Below are positions 1-9,537 of a stretch of 64,000 nucleotides of DNA, in pieces. The position numbers and the translations under genes were made by a program. The notes under the pieces are model-generated. The model was not told the origin of the DNA, ran no database searches, and saw only the letters and a list, made by a program, of their open reading frames with translations. The stretch is from Bacteroidales bacterium (GTDB lineage: Bacteria; Bacteroidota; Bacteroidia; Bacteroidales; VadinHA17), in NCBI GenBank assembly GCA_021738535.1, contig JAIPBU010000019.1, positions 1-64,000 of the forward strand, read 5' to 3'. The first letter of the stretch is position 1. The number at the start of each line of letters is the position of its first letter.

Positions 1-583
1 TTTTTTGGAAATCCTGCTTAAAATCCTTACTTTTATACATAGGTGGTTTTTTTTGTTTTACGCAACTCCAAGATAGTGAATATCAAGGAGATAAACTAAT
101 AAAAATCACCTTTTTTTTGTTTTTTATGAATTATTCAGGCTAAGTTAGTTACAAGATTTTCTGATAATAAAACGTTTAAAAATTTATCCAGAATAATAAT
201 TAAAAGGTTGTCACTTTGCTATAAAATTAAACATGTATTCGGTTTTTAAATAAATGTTGTAATAATCAGAGAACTATATATTAAAGAATTTAGTGTAAGA
301 AAATATAGACAAATAGCATCTATGACTTATAGATCAAAAATGTATATATTTTCATAACCCACTATCAAAATAAACAACTTTCAAAAAAACAAGAATAGTT
401 TTTATTATTTTCACATAAAATCACCTAAGTTGTGTTTGCAAATGCTCTGTAATTATTAAACATACCATTTAAAAGGCAATAATACTACTAACTTCTTTCT
501 CACCCTTAGAACAAAAATGGAAAGAATGAAAAATTTCTTACATGCTGATATGAAATATATTACTGGATTTGATGGTAACTCTA
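1..583. other. AT-rich stretch without a gene
   Basis: This stretch is strongly AT-rich, with many T and A runs. I see no convincing reading frame, RNA gene, hairpin terminator or promoter consensus in it. It looks like intergenic sequence of the accessory island that continues to the left of the window. Confidence 0.6.
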
Positions 584-970
584 TCAGAGTAACCCTGTAC
601 TTTTACTAATTTTATATACGATTATTTTTTCATCAGAAACTTTCCCAACTGTGATTTCATTAGGGGTAATTGTAATTACATCAATATTATTACGACTTAC
701 ATATGGTTCATAAACTCGATAAACATTATAATGAGGGGGATGGCTCAGGTTTCTATCGATTCCAACTTCAACAACTGTTGGGTAGTTTTCGTTGGTACTA
801 AATTCAATCCTATTAGAAAAAGTCTTCCACTTTACAATTTCCATTGATTGACTAATTAATACACGTTTATCATTATTGTCAAAAGAATAAATCTCAGTAC
901 AATTGGTTATCAATGTTCTTGTTGGCAAAGACCTGAATATGGCTTTTGTAAATTTTTGTAAAATACCCAT
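584..970 (-). CDS. Hypothetical protein, 128 aa
   Basis: An unrecognised 128-residue protein. It has no signal peptide and no clear membrane segment. Its N-terminus is basic and amphipathic (MGILQKFTKAIFRSLPTRT), and the rest alternates polar and beta-branched residues, as in a small beta-rich domain. There are no cysteine pairs and no catalytic motif I can name. It stands alone in an AT-rich accessory region, divergent from the next gene. The base composition matches the surrounding island, so it may be horizontally acquired. I am moderately sure it is a real gene because the frame is open over its whole length and the residue composition is protein-like. Confidence 0.5.
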   Translation of the reverse strand: MGILQKFTKAIFRSLPTRTLITNCTEIYSFDNNDKRVLISQSMEIVKWKTFSNRIEFSTNENYPTVVEVGIDRNLSHPPHYNVYRVYEPYVSRNNIDVITITPNEITVGKVSDEKIIVYKISKSTGLL

Positions 971-1164
971 TGTGATTCAGTTTTATATTATTGAAGCAAA
1001 TCAAATTAATTCTTTCTATTACATTTATATATTGACATGAAGAATACTAACTATGTAAAGTTTTTATCACTATTTTATACAAAATACAAGTTAGATAAAT
1101 TTTTTGTAAATTAATTTAACTTGTATTCTCTGTGAAAATGGTGTTTCATCAATGTTATTGATTC

Positions 1165-1680
1165 ATGGACAAAAAGAAACCAACCAATTTACTATACGTC
1201 TTAAACGCCATTATGCCCCTAATTGAATTGGGTGGTACTGGTATATTTGCATCCAATTCGTTTTGGAGTATAGTGTTAGGAGTTATGCCACCTGAAGAAG
1301 GAGAGCCTAAGAAACAGATAATGGAGATAATTCGCAAGGATGAAACTAAGCATAAGATTGAGGGCATCATGAGACTTACTCAAGTGGCTGATTCAATAAC
1401 CAAAAGAAATGATTTCAATGATGAAAATATGTACGATTTTACATATGCAATTAGGCAATTGATCAGATATGTATTTGATGATCAAAAGGCTTTAAATGCT
1501 TTAAATGGACTTAAAGATATGTATATAGACTTCATTACAGAATATTATTACCATAGCCTTGAATTTGGTAAAAAGGAAGAAGCAAGAAAAAAACTTGAGA
1601 TGTTCGGAGAAATTCTAAAGGAAGATGATGACTTATGTAAAGAACTGGCAAAAATAATTTCCTATAAACCATTGAATTAG
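1165..1680 (+). CDS. Hypothetical protein, 171 aa
   Basis: Unrecognised. After a lysine-rich start (MDKKKPTN), residues 9-36 are hydrophobic and could form one membrane-embedded or buried helix. Residues 45-165 are charged and predicted helical, with many K/E pairs and a very charged end (GKKEEARKKLEMFGEILKED). No enzyme motif is visible. It is isolated, with divergent neighbours, in AT-rich DNA. A small helical accessory protein is the most that can be said. Confidence 0.55.
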   Translation: MDKKKPTNLLYVLNAIMPLIELGGTGIFASNSFWSIVLGVMPPEEGEPKKQIMEIIRKDETKHKIEGIMRLTQVADSITKRNDFNDENMYDFTYAIRQLIRYVFDDQKALNALNGLKDMYIDFITEYYYHSLEFGKKEEARKKLEMFGEILKEDDDLCKELAKIISYKPLN

Positions 1681-1794
1681 AATTAGGTGATAAAAAACCT
1701 CAAAATCTATGTAGAAATATAAAAATCTTAAGTAATAATCTTATAATTGGTTGATTTAGATTATTAAAACTTGGCAAAAGATTCATGTAATACA

Positions 1795-2571
1795 TTAGTA
1801 CTCTTCATATTCAAAGTAGAAATAGTCAGTTAAACCATCATTGTACTTTGCAGTTGCCTTGGTTGGGTAATTATACTCATTAAATTCGTACGTAATATCA
1901 GCACTTAAATATTTATTAGAAAAATAGGATGTACATTTATCATTTTGATGTTCTTCCAATTCCTCTGCCCATTCAATTTGACCTGTAACTAATAATGCAA
2001 TATTGATACCTTTAAAAGGACTAATTCCCTCCCCGAAACTATAGTTATCTTCCCAATCATCATTCCATTGGGATAGTGGTGGATAATATGTACAAACCCT
2101 TTTCAAACTCTCATTGCCTGTCCATATATATTCTATAACCTTAACTGTATCATATACTTGAGTTTCTGAACTTAGTTCTAAATCTATTATTGAGGACAAT
2201 TTATTCTCTGAATCAAGAATGTAATTATATCTCCCAAAATTAAATCCACTTTCAGTCCACTCGATTATTTCCATACCATCACCGCCTTGATAATTAGTGG
2301 CTCTCGTTATTTTAACTGGTAATTTATCCGAATTATATTCAACAGATATTTCTACAATATTATCTCTATATGTTTCAGTAAACTTGGAAAGTAAGTTGTT
2401 GGAATTATATTCAAATTTTAATGCAGAAGTTGATCCTCCCATCTCCATCGAGATATCAGTTATTCTCACATTGTTAATCCCGTCTGAATTGTTCTTCTCA
2501 CAACTGGCAAAAAGTAATGAAAGTAATAATCCTAAGATAAGTATTCTTTTGCTTGTCATATTAATATACAT
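1795..2571 (-). CDS. Lipoprotein of unknown function, 258 aa
   Basis: A secreted lipoprotein. The N-terminus carries a hydrophobic signal (ILILGLLLSLLFASC) ending in a lipobox with Cys at about residue 24. The first Met is followed by a second at residue 5, which is an equally good start. The mature part has repeated short beta strands with Y-N-x-N-x-L and E-Y-x-S-D-x-L-P-V-K-I type motifs. These resemble the YD/RHS-like or DUF4595-type beta-repeat lipoproteins common in Bacteroidota, including Y-E-F-N-E-Y-N-Y-P near the end. The exact family is uncertain. It lies just downstream of the large leucine-rich-repeat gene on the same strand, 107 bases away, so co-transcription is possible. Confidence 0.65.
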   Translation of the reverse strand: MYINMTSKRILILGLLLSLLFASCEKNNSDGINNVRITDISMEMGGSTSALKFEYNSNNLLSKFTETYRDNIVEISVEYNSDKLPVKITRATNYQGGDGMEIIEWTESGFNFGRYNYILDSENKLSSIIDLELSSETQVYDTVKVIEYIWTGNESLKRVCTYYPPLSQWNDDWEDNYSFGEGISPFKGINIALLVTGQIEWAEELEEHQNDKCTSYFSNKYLSADITYEFNEYNYPTKATAKYNDGLTDYFYFEYEEY

Positions 2572-2678
2572 TTATTTTAAAATTTGGGTATCAATTTTTT
2601 TTATTTAATCAGATATTTCCAATACGGATTATATTTTGGGTTTTATACTTAGGTCATAGTTTCACAGACTAATAAGAA

Positions 2679-5669
2679 TTATTGTAAAATGATTCTTGGA
2701 TAGAATTCTGAGTTCTTAAATTTAAGTAAATAAATCCCCTTGGGTAAACTTGATATATCAATCTCCTGTATTGGAGTATCATTAATCTTTATAATCTTAA
2801 CAACTCTTCCATATGAATTTAATATTTCCAGATTCTCATTATCCGATAAATTTGCACTGCTTTCTATCCTGATTATTCCATTTGTGGGATTGGGATAGAT
2901 ACTAACGTTATGACTACTTAATTCTTCTTCTATACCTGTTACTGCACTTATATACACTTGTAATATAGCTGTATCACTAACACAATTATTTGAGTTAATA
3001 GAGTAGCTATTAACATATCCTTCCCCCTGACTTCCCCATTGGATTTGGGCAGAATTGGCTGAAGGATAGGATAGTATATTGCCACCAGTTGAGAACCAAT
3101 AATAATCAACATCAGCATTTAAAGGTGTAGAATACAGAACAAGTTCGTATTCAGGAACATCTGTTTGACCAGTGATACTATATGTTGGTGGAGATGGATA
3201 AAATTTCAAGTTCTTTTCTCTTGTATAAAGTGACAAATCAGGAGCGAGTGGATTTGTAATTACACTACGATATGACCCACTGTCAGATTCTTGAAGATAA
3301 CTTAACTCCAAAGTATTTGTAGTAATATCTGACATCAAAACATCATCATGATACCACTGATAAACGTTTTCTGTTTGATTGTCATTAATCAGATACGCAA
3401 ACTCTCCCTTTAGACATTTGTAAATATCCTCTGCTATTTCAAGGCTGTCTTGGGGTGAGTAAGAAAAATACTCATTCGGAATATCTATATTGGGCACTAT
3501 ATCCTCAAATGCTAATTGATTATTTCCCACCCAAAGACTATCTAAATTTGGTAATACAAGAGATGGGAGTGATGAGAATTTGTTATTACTTAAATTTAGT
3601 TTATTAAGATTTGCAATATTGTTAAGTGCCTCTGGTAATGAACCTGACAATGAATTATTGTTTAAATAAAGATATAATAAATTGGTAAGGCTACCCAATT
3701 CAGCTGGTATTAACCCGTCAAGCTGATTATAGTTTGCTGCTAAAGTCCGCAACATAGATAAATTGCCTAAAGATGCAGGAATTGAACCAGTGAGCTGGTT
3801 ATTAAGTAGATACAAATACTCCAAATTTAACAAATTACCTAATACTGCTGGAATAGAACCTGTTAATGCATTATTATTTAATAATAATCTCGTAAGATTT
3901 GTTAGATTTCCTATCTCAGAGGGAATTGATCCTGATAGTTGATTTTCTCCTAAATATAAGTGCTCAAGATTGCTAAGATTACCCAATTCAATTGGAATTG
4001 ACCCTGTTAACTGGTTATGGTCTAAATATAAATTTTTTAGATTATTAAGATTACCCAATTCAGGGGGAATTGAACCTGTTAAATTATTATCCCATAAACT
4101 CAATGTTTCAAGGTTGACAATATTGCCAATACTCTGAGGTATTGAACCAGTTAACTGATTTTGTGATACACTTAGACTCCTAAGACTGATTAAATTTCCA
4201 ATTTCATTCGGGATACTTCCATTTAATTGATTGTTGTATAAGTATAATGTGAATAAATTATTAAAGTTCCCTAATTCAGGTGGGATTGAGCCTGATAGTT
4301 GATTATTACTTAAATATAGAGAAGCCAGATCTAAATTTCCCAACTCAGGGGGAATTGAACCTGTTAATTGATTGTTGTTTAAATATAGTAACCATAAATT
4401 AGAAAGATTTCCTAATTCAGGTGGAATTGAACCTGTTAATTGATTGTTGTCTAAGCGTAACTGTGTTAAGTTGCTTAAATTACCCAATTCAAGCGGTATT
4501 GCTTCTGATATTTGATTGGTATGTAAACTTAGTTCTGATAAATTAATAAGATTTTCCAAATCAGGCGGTAGTGATCCTGAGATTTGATTATTATATAAGT
4601 ATAACCTTATTAGATTACTTAAATTACCTAATTCGTTAGGTATTGCCCCCGATACTATATTATTATGTATATATAGTTCTGTTAAATTGGATAGATTTCC
4701 CAATTCAGGCGGAATTGATCCTGATAATTGATTATCGTTTAAGTTTAAAAACCTTAAATTAATAATATTTCCCAACTCTGAAGGAATTGATCCTGATAAT
4801 TGATTATCATTTAAATATAAATACCATAAATTAGAAAGATTCCCTAATTCAGTTGGAATTGAGCCAGTTAATTGATTATTTTCCAAACTCAACCATATTA
4901 AATTGCTTAGACTACCTATCTCAGGAGGGACTGAACCTGTTAATGCATTATTATTTAATATTAACCTTGTAAGATTTGTTAGATTTCCTATCTCAGAGGG
5001 AATTGACCCTGTCAATTGGTTTTCTTTTAAATAAAGTTGTGATAAATTATTTAGGCTGCATAATTCAATTGGAATTGATCCTGTTAATTGGTTGTTGTCC
5101 AAATACAACAACTCTAAATTGCTTAGATTGCCCAATTCAGTTGGGATTAACCCTGATATTTGATTGCCTCCTAAAATTAAGTCTGATAGATTAGTAAGAT
5201 TACCCAATTCAGGCGGAACTGACTCTGATAATTGGTTGCTGTGTAAATTTAGTTGTAATAAACTAAGGAGGCTTCCTAATTCAGGTGGAATTGATCCTGA
5301 TAACTGGTTGTTCTCCAAATGCAAGTATTCTAAATTGCTTAGATTCCCTAATATAGATGGAATTGATCCTGATAATTTGTTGTTGTCTAAGTACAGGTCT
5401 GTTAGATTGGTAAGATTAGCCAGTTCAGATGGTAAAATTCCTGCGAGATTATTATTTGGGAGCGTAATCTCGTTTACCCTATCATTACTTAATGTTATTC
5501 CGTACCAAGTATTAATAGGTTCTGAACTCAACCAATTCGTATTATTATTCCAAATTGCACCATCAGTAGAATTATATAATGCAACAAGTGCAAGCGAATC
5601 TTGCTGTCTTTGAGCAAATGTTTGAGATGTAATTGCCAAAGAGATAATTAGTAAAAATACTTTTTTCAT
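2679..5669 (-). CDS. Leucine-rich-repeat surface protein with T9SS sorting domain
   Basis: A very long secreted adhesin-like or binding protein. The start at 5669 is preferred over the upstream in-frame ATG at 5690 because it begins a clean signal peptide (MKKVFLLIISLAITSQTFAQ). After an LRR N-terminal cap (LVALYNSTDGAIWNNNTNW) come about 26 near-identical 24-residue repeats of the plant/bacterial type, with L-T-G-S-I-P at the core. Then follow a linker with an immunoglobulin/PKD-like region (W-F-S-T-G-G-N-I-L ... Q-I-Q-W-G) and a C-terminal type A T9SS sorting domain (SIYPNPTNG ... KGIYLLKF). The family is thus exported through the outer membrane by the type IX system and probably surface-anchored or released. 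The ligand is unknown. The repeats are so alike at DNA level that copy number should be unstable. Confidence 0.9.
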   Translation of the reverse strand: MKKVFLLIISLAITSQTFAQRQQDSLALVALYNSTDGAIWNNNTNWLSSEPINTWYGITLSNDRVNEITLPNNNLAGILPSELANLTNLTDLYLDNNKLSGSIPSILGNLSNLEYLHLENNQLSGSIPPELGSLLSLLQLNLHSNQLSESVPPELGNLTNLSDLILGGNQISGLIPTELGNLSNLELLYLDNNQLTGSIPIELCSLNNLSQLYLKENQLTGSIPSEIGNLTNLTRLILNNNALTGSVPPEIGSLSNLIWLSLENNQLTGSIPTELGNLSNLWYLYLNDNQLSGSIPSELGNIINLRFLNLNDNQLSGSIPPELGNLSNLTELYIHNNIVSGAIPNELGNLSNLIRLYLYNNQISGSLPPDLENLINLSELSLHTNQISEAIPLELGNLSNLTQLRLDNNQLTGSIPPELGNLSNLWLLYLNNNQLTGSIPPELGNLDLASLYLSNNQLSGSIPPELGNFNNLFTLYLYNNQLNGSIPNEIGNLISLRSLSVSQNQLTGSIPQSIGNIVNLETLSLWDNNLTGSIPPELGNLNNLKNLYLDHNQLTGSIPIELGNLSNLEHLYLGENQLSGSIPSEIGNLTNLTRLLLNNNALTGSIPAVLGNLLNLEYLYLLNNQLTGSIPASLGNLSMLRTLAANYNQLDGLIPAELGSLTNLLYLYLNNNSLSGSLPEALNNIANLNKLNLSNNKFSSLPSLVLPNLDSLWVGNNQLAFEDIVPNIDIPNEYFSYSPQDSLEIAEDIYKCLKGEFAYLINDNQTENVYQWYHDDVLMSDITTNTLELSYLQESDSGSYRSVITNPLAPDLSLYTREKNLKFYPSPPTYSITGQTDVPEYELVLYSTPLNADVDYYWFSTGGNILSYPSANSAQIQWGSQGEGYVNSYSINSNNCVSDTAILQVYISAVTGIEEELSSHNVSIYPNPTNGIIRIESSANLSDNENLEILNSYGRVVKIIKINDTPIQEIDISSLPKGIYLLKFKNSEFYPRIILQ
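3570..5435 (-). repeat. 72-bp tandem coding repeats (LRR units)
   Basis: About 26 tandem units of roughly 72 bp, each coding one 24-residue leucine-rich repeat. Adjacent units share long identical stretches, such as the recurring 'cc(c/t)aattcaggngg(a/g)attgaacctg' pattern read on the plus strand. Some blocks occur twice over larger distances: the SEIGNLTNLTR-L-x-LNNNALTG block appears near 3880 and again near 4960. That points to duplication of several units at once. The array is a likely site of slippage, recombination or misassembly. Confidence 0.85.
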
Positions 5670-6211
5670 TATACAGTAGATTTTTGACATATCGTGTCAA
5701 TAATGTTAAATTATTTATACGTAGATAATCAATCAAAGTTTCGTAGACCTCTTGCTCCTTGTATCAAAGTTGGTATTACATAAACAAAGCAGGTAAATCA
5801 TATCTATATAGGTTTAGTATTTCAAGAAATACAGTGTGTTTATCTTTTTCATGAGTACTGGCATTTTTTTATTGAGTCTTTTTGTAATTATTTAGACATA
5901 ATTATGCTCTAATAAACATAAAGGAACGTTAATTAGAAATACTCAATATTGGGTGTTTAAAACAAGAAAAAGTTGATTAATTATCATCGTAAAAATAAAA
6001 TACTTGACTCAACATGATCAAATATTTTATGCTGTGATAATTTCAATTGATAATAGTTTTTATATTATAATCTCTGATCTATTTTACCTGACAGTTCTCA
6101 GTAAGCTAAATTTAACTTCTATTGAATAGGATAATGCCTTTAATATGGGAAAGAATTATTCTATAAATCATTCATTTATAAAACCAAGAATGCACTAAGA
6201 CTATATGAATA
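5670..6211. other. Gene-free AT-rich spacer
   Basis: Between two minus-strand genes. It is very AT-rich. I see no TAnnTTTG-type promoter in the correct place for the leucine-rich-repeat gene, no strong hairpin and no coding frame. It probably holds the repeat gene's leader and old degraded sequence. Confidence 0.5.
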
Positions 6212-6604
6212 TTAAAAAGCACACTTTAAGAAAGTCTTCCCCACAATCAACCCCATCATAATTCGATCCTCCAGAACCCTAAAAATATCATTAAGTTCAA
6301 ACAGATACCATACGAAATATTTTATGTCAGGATCAATAACCTGACTTATATTATAAACCCTGCCACTCCCATCCTGATCCTGCACCTTTAAATTTACAAT
6401 CCCTTCCGTGTCCCATATTTTTTTTACTCTTACAACTGTATAGAAACTTCTTTCTCTAAGGATATACAGCGAATCAGGGTAAATCATATTATTGGGGGTA
6501 ATGATATTATTCTGAAGGACCATTGCACTACCATCTGGGAAGTAGTGTATTAATTTCTCTGTTACTGGACTATTTTGTACAATCTGTTTCATATGGGTGG
6601 ACAT
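6212..6604 (-). CDS. Hypothetical protein, 130 aa
   Basis: Unrecognised. The first Met is followed by another at residue 5 (MKQIVQNS), which may be the true start. The sequence looks like a compact mixed alpha/beta protein, with DGSAMVLQNN, a DQDGSGRVYNIS turn and an aromatic stretch DIKYFVWYLFELNDIFRVLEDR. It has no signal peptide and no metal or catalytic motif. It lies on the recombinase side of the accessory island and could be a mobile-element passenger. Confidence that it is expressed is limited. Confidence 0.45.
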   Translation of the reverse strand: MSTHMKQIVQNSPVTEKLIHYFPDGSAMVLQNNIITPNNMIYPDSLYILRERSFYTVVRVKKIWDTEGIVNLKVQDQDGSGRVYNISQVIDPDIKYFVWYLFELNDIFRVLEDRIMMGLIVGKTFLKCAF

Positions 6605-6896
6605 TTATTATAAATACTGCCAATATCAAGAATGTACATACTAATGGGGGATTACTGCCGTATCCACCACTATGACCACCACCCTAACCACCCCCCTATA
6701 TAGCCTGAGGGTGCTGCAAGAAAAAAATGTATTTGCTTAAATAAAATTTCAAAAACCTGAAATAATATTTGGGGTTCAAATTATTGAAAAGTGGAAAAAT
6801 TTTGGGAAAAATTTTGGAGATTGTGATTGGGTAATTATAGGGGATTATAAAAAATTATAAAATATTGTAAAGGTTATGGGGTCAAATTCCAATAGA

Positions 6897-8513
6897 CTAC
6901 CAAATTCCCTTATCACTTAATATATCCTGTTTCTTTACCAAAGATAGTTTCGGTTTATAGTGGTTAAGGGTTTCGGTTTTTGTATGTGCTGTAAACTCTA
7001 TTATTTCATTGTCTGAGAACCCATGTGCATCAAGAAACCTAACAAGGGTCTTTCTTGCAAAATACACATTAAATATATCCTTTAGCACAAGCCTTTCAGT
7101 TTTCTTCTTAGCACCAAGAAGGGTATTAGGACTTATAATAATTCGATTAAAATTCAATTTAGAAGCAATTTCTGTAAGTTCTTTGCGAAACTCATCGATT
7201 GGCATAAAAGTAGGTAATTCTCCATTATGTCTTTTCACAACAACCTCTAAATAACCAAATACAGGATTGATGTTAAGAAAACTTGTTTTTGAATGATAAA
7301 TATGTAATAAATAACGACTATCTCTCTTTTCAATTGTTAATTCATGATTATACAATTCCTCCCCTCTAAATCCGCCACCTAAACATGCGATAATAAACAT
7401 ATCTCTCGCAAGGTTAGCCTGAATGTTGTCATAATCAGTTTTACAAAATATATCAAATTCTTCCAAAGTAAGTGAGTGTTCTCTCCTTGTATAGGGTGTC
7501 GTAATATCTTTCCTACTTACGTAATCTTTTGCATCAATAAAGTTTGGATTACGTTCGTATGGAATTATGTTATACTTCTGTAAAAGAAAAATATACCTTC
7601 TTAAATGTTTTACGATTTTACTAAAACCTGCAAATCTATAACCTTCCCTTTCTGAATTTATAAGTTTAATTTTATATTGCTCAAAATTAAATGGTTTGTA
7701 GTTCCTTGGGCGATATTTGGCATATCCATTTTGAACCAAGAACTTTAAAAATTCGTGTATCCATTCATCATTGAAATGTTTAATATGCTCTGGAGGATTA
7801 GCATTATATCGGTAGTCATGTAATCGAAGAAGAAGCGATTTATAAGAATCTGCAATTAACAAATCATTGTTTAATTTGTCTCTGGTCCAACAAAATCCGA
7901 AACAATCGAAAATATTCTCCTTGTCGTAATATCCTTTTTCATAACGCTCTAAATAATCCAACTTTTCAATTTCCTTTTGATGCTTTTCTTCGTAGTAAGA
8001 GCCTTCAATCCAATTAGCAATATCTTCAAGTTCATCATATAAAACTGGTTCTCCAGTAATTTCATCAAGATGAACTTCCGAGGTGAAAGTATCCCAAACT
8101 TGTTTAGGAACAGGATTATCAAAAAACTTTCTAACCTCTTCGTTATCTATTAATTCTTCGGTTTCTGGAATTGGGTCTTGATGCTTATATGTGTATTCAA
8201 ATAGATTCTTAGGATTAATTTTCTTCCTTTCGAAATTTAATCGAATAATGGCATGATTTATAAGACCTATTACTTCATAAAATCTTTGCATCAATTCATG
8301 GTCATTCAGTCTGTTTTGAAATTCAGCCTTAGTTAGTTTTACCTTTTCCTCATTGGCATCTAACATTTTGATATCAATTATCCTATCGACCTTTTTTTTA
8401 CCAAGAGAAATAGAACCTAATTTAACCCGAATCATTAATTGCTGCTTACCATCCTTTTTGCCTTCGTATTGCTTCAGAAATAGATAAATCTTCTTTTTAG
8501 ATGATTGCTCCAT
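6897..8513 (-). CDS. Tyrosine recombinase / phage-type integrase
   Basis: A 538-residue site-specific recombinase. It would cut and rejoin DNA through a 3'-phosphotyrosine link and probably mobilises or once mobilised the AT-rich island. The catalytic C-terminal domain is visible: Arg383 in GGGFRGEEL, a likely beta-hairpin Lys409 in HSKTSF, Arg487 in YFARKTL, His510 in TAHTKTETL and the nucleophile Tyr519 in LNHYKPK. The usual box-II His three residues before Arg487 is Tyr484, a known type of variation. The long N-terminal part (about 1-340) contains an Arm-like DNA-binding region at the start (IYLFLKQYEGKKDGKQ) and a SAM-like core-binding domain around 220-320. The length exceeds that of typical phage integrases (350-450 aa) and fits Bacteroidota mobile-element integrases. 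Its promoter side faces a triple direct repeat and a strong terminator hairpin. Confidence 0.9.
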   Translation of the reverse strand: MEQSSKKKIYLFLKQYEGKKDGKQQLMIRVKLGSISLGKKKVDRIIDIKMLDANEEKVKLTKAEFQNRLNDHELMQRFYEVIGLINHAIIRLNFERKKINPKNLFEYTYKHQDPIPETEELIDNEEVRKFFDNPVPKQVWDTFTSEVHLDEITGEPVLYDELEDIANWIEGSYYEEKHQKEIEKLDYLERYEKGYYDKENIFDCFGFCWTRDKLNNDLLIADSYKSLLLRLHDYRYNANPPEHIKHFNDEWIHEFLKFLVQNGYAKYRPRNYKPFNFEQYKIKLINSEREGYRFAGFSKIVKHLRRYIFLLQKYNIIPYERNPNFIDAKDYVSRKDITTPYTRREHSLTLEEFDIFCKTDYDNIQANLARDMFIIACLGGGFRGEELYNHELTIEKRDSRYLLHIYHSKTSFLNINPVFGYLEVVVKRHNGELPTFMPIDEFRKELTEIASKLNFNRIIISPNTLLGAKKKTERLVLKDIFNVYFARKTLVRFLDAHGFSDNEIIEFTAHTKTETLNHYKPKLSLVKKQDILSDKGIW

Positions 8514-8533
8514 TTGTTACGTTTTAGTAGGAC

Positions 8534-8541
8534 CAAATATA
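8534..8541 (-). promoter_or_regulatory. Bacteroidota -7 box of the integrase gene
   Basis: On the minus strand this reads TATATTTG, a perfect match to the Bacteroidota -7 consensus TAnnTTTG, 20 bases ahead of the integrase start codon. No clear -33 TTG is found at the usual 19-21 base distance. That region is instead occupied by the triple TTAGACAC repeat. Confidence 0.5.
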
Positions 8542-8547
8542 ATAAAA

Positions 8548-8581
8548 ATTAGACACTAAGATTAGACACTAAATTAGACAC
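8548..8581. repeat. Three direct copies of ATTAGACAC
   Basis: ATTAGACAC occurs at 8548, 8561 and 8573, so the repeats are 13 and 12 bases apart, directly upstream of the integrase -7 box. Short direct repeats of this kind next to an integrase gene are typical of arm-type binding sites of the integrase or its directionality factor, or of an operator. The spacing of just over one helical turn would put bound proteins on roughly the same face of the helix. Confidence 0.5.
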
Positions 8582-8654
8582 CAATACACGCTCAAACGCC
8601 CATTCTTCCGTCACTATTTTCATTTAGTAAGCCCCGTCCAGACCGCAAAGAGCT

Positions 8655-8686
8655 AAAAACCCTGACAAATTTTGTCAGGGTTTTTT
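8655..8686. terminator. Bidirectional intrinsic terminator
   Basis: A perfect 10-bp stem (CCCTGACAAA / TTTGTCAGGG, 8660-8680) with a one-base formal loop, flanked by A5 on the left and T6 on the right, so it can work on both strands. It lies downstream of the SatD-like/DUF3307 operon and upstream of the integrase promoter, and so insulates the two. Such hairpins are also common att locations, but I see no duplicated core in this window. Confidence 0.85.
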
Positions 8687-8778
8687 GTTTGGAGTAACTC
8701 GTTGAAAGCTCGCTTTCATAATTGTTGTTTATACTCGTAAGATTTTCACAATATTTTAATGGATCCTATACCCTCAAA

Positions 8779-9537
8779 TTACATGCTTAATAACTTCCTT
8801 GTTAATAGCCCAATAAGTATTGCAACTGTAAAGCTTATCATCGTCCCGATCAAAACATACTCCGTCTTTTTCCTTGCATCATCATCATTGTCCCTACTTA
8901 CCCTTAGAATTGACTTTCCTGCTATTAAAAAACCGATAGCAGCAAACTGACCTAATAAGACAAAAATAAATACTAAAATCCTTTCAGTAATGCCTATATA
9001 GGTTCCTGCATTTTTTAAACTATCTGTAGTTGAGAGTTCATATTTGAAGGTTTCTGTAATTTTTCCAATTGTCTTTCCTGCAGGCCAGGTTATAATAATG
9101 AATGCTGTAATAATAATTAGACTTTTCTCATCAGTGAATAAATCGACAAGAGAAGGGATCACTTGATTAAAACTATCAGTTAAATACAACCATACCAAAA
9201 TTATGATTACCAAGTGAAGTAATTGATCAGTAAAGAAATAAACAACTTCAATTATTTTATCCTTTTTGTTCGGTATTTTTTCATTTTTTGCATCTATCTT
9301 TTGTTCTATACTAATTTTCCAATAATCAATTAAACCATGAGAAATAAATATAGATAATGGAGCAATCCAATTTGTCCATTGCATTAAAATAAGATAGGTT
9401 AATACTCCTGACAAGCTTACATGTAACCAAAAATATTGCGATTTTAAAGCTTTTCTTTTCTTATGTTCTACCCATTTATTTGATTGTATAACAAAATCAG
9501 TTAATATGTGGGCTAAAACTAGTTGTAAAAGTATCAA
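8779..9537 (-). CDS. DUF3307 membrane protein
   Basis: A 252-residue polytopic inner-membrane protein of the DUF3307 family, function unknown. About six to seven hydrophobic segments are visible (near residues 3-18, 36-52, 58-70, 96-120, 138-152, 186-208 and 226-247). Conserved polar residues sit inside the membrane region: H10-x3-D14 in LAHILTDF and H67-x3-D71 in SHGLIDYWK. The start is a TTG at 9537, chosen because the family begins exactly there and because it overlaps the upstream stop by four bases (TTGA), so translation is probably coupled to the SatD-like gene. This fixed gene order suggests the two proteins act together, the membrane protein perhaps as an effector or sensor of the soluble partner. 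That link is inference. Confidence 0.8.
   Translation of the reverse strand: MILLQLVLAHILTDFVIQSNKWVEHKKRKALKSQYFWLHVSLSGVLTYLILMQWTNWIAPLSIFISHGLIDYWKISIEQKIDAKNEKIPNKKDKIIEVVYFFTDQLLHLVIIILVWLYLTDSFNQVIPSLVDLFTDEKSLIIITAFIIITWPAGKTIGKITETFKYELSTTDSLKNAGTYIGITERILVFIFVLLGQFAAIGFLIAGKSILRVSRDNDDDARKKTEYVLIGTMISFTVAILIGLLTRKLLSM

Noticed and set aside
3570-5435. CRISPR-like or satellite array
   Set aside because: The 72-bp periodicity is fully explained by the leucine-rich-repeat coding units in one continuous frame.
5164-5613. Plus-strand open frames inside the leucine-rich-repeat gene
   Set aside because: They are antisense shadows created by the repeat units; no start signal or protein-like composition.
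6675-6697. Possible G-quadruplex on the minus strand (G6-TGG-TTA-GGG-TGGTGG)
   Set aside because: Only two runs of three or more G are present, so a stable three-layer structure is not supported.
8634-8700. tRNA 3' end as the integrase attachment site
   Set aside because: No T-arm or acceptor-stem pattern is visible, only a terminator hairpin.
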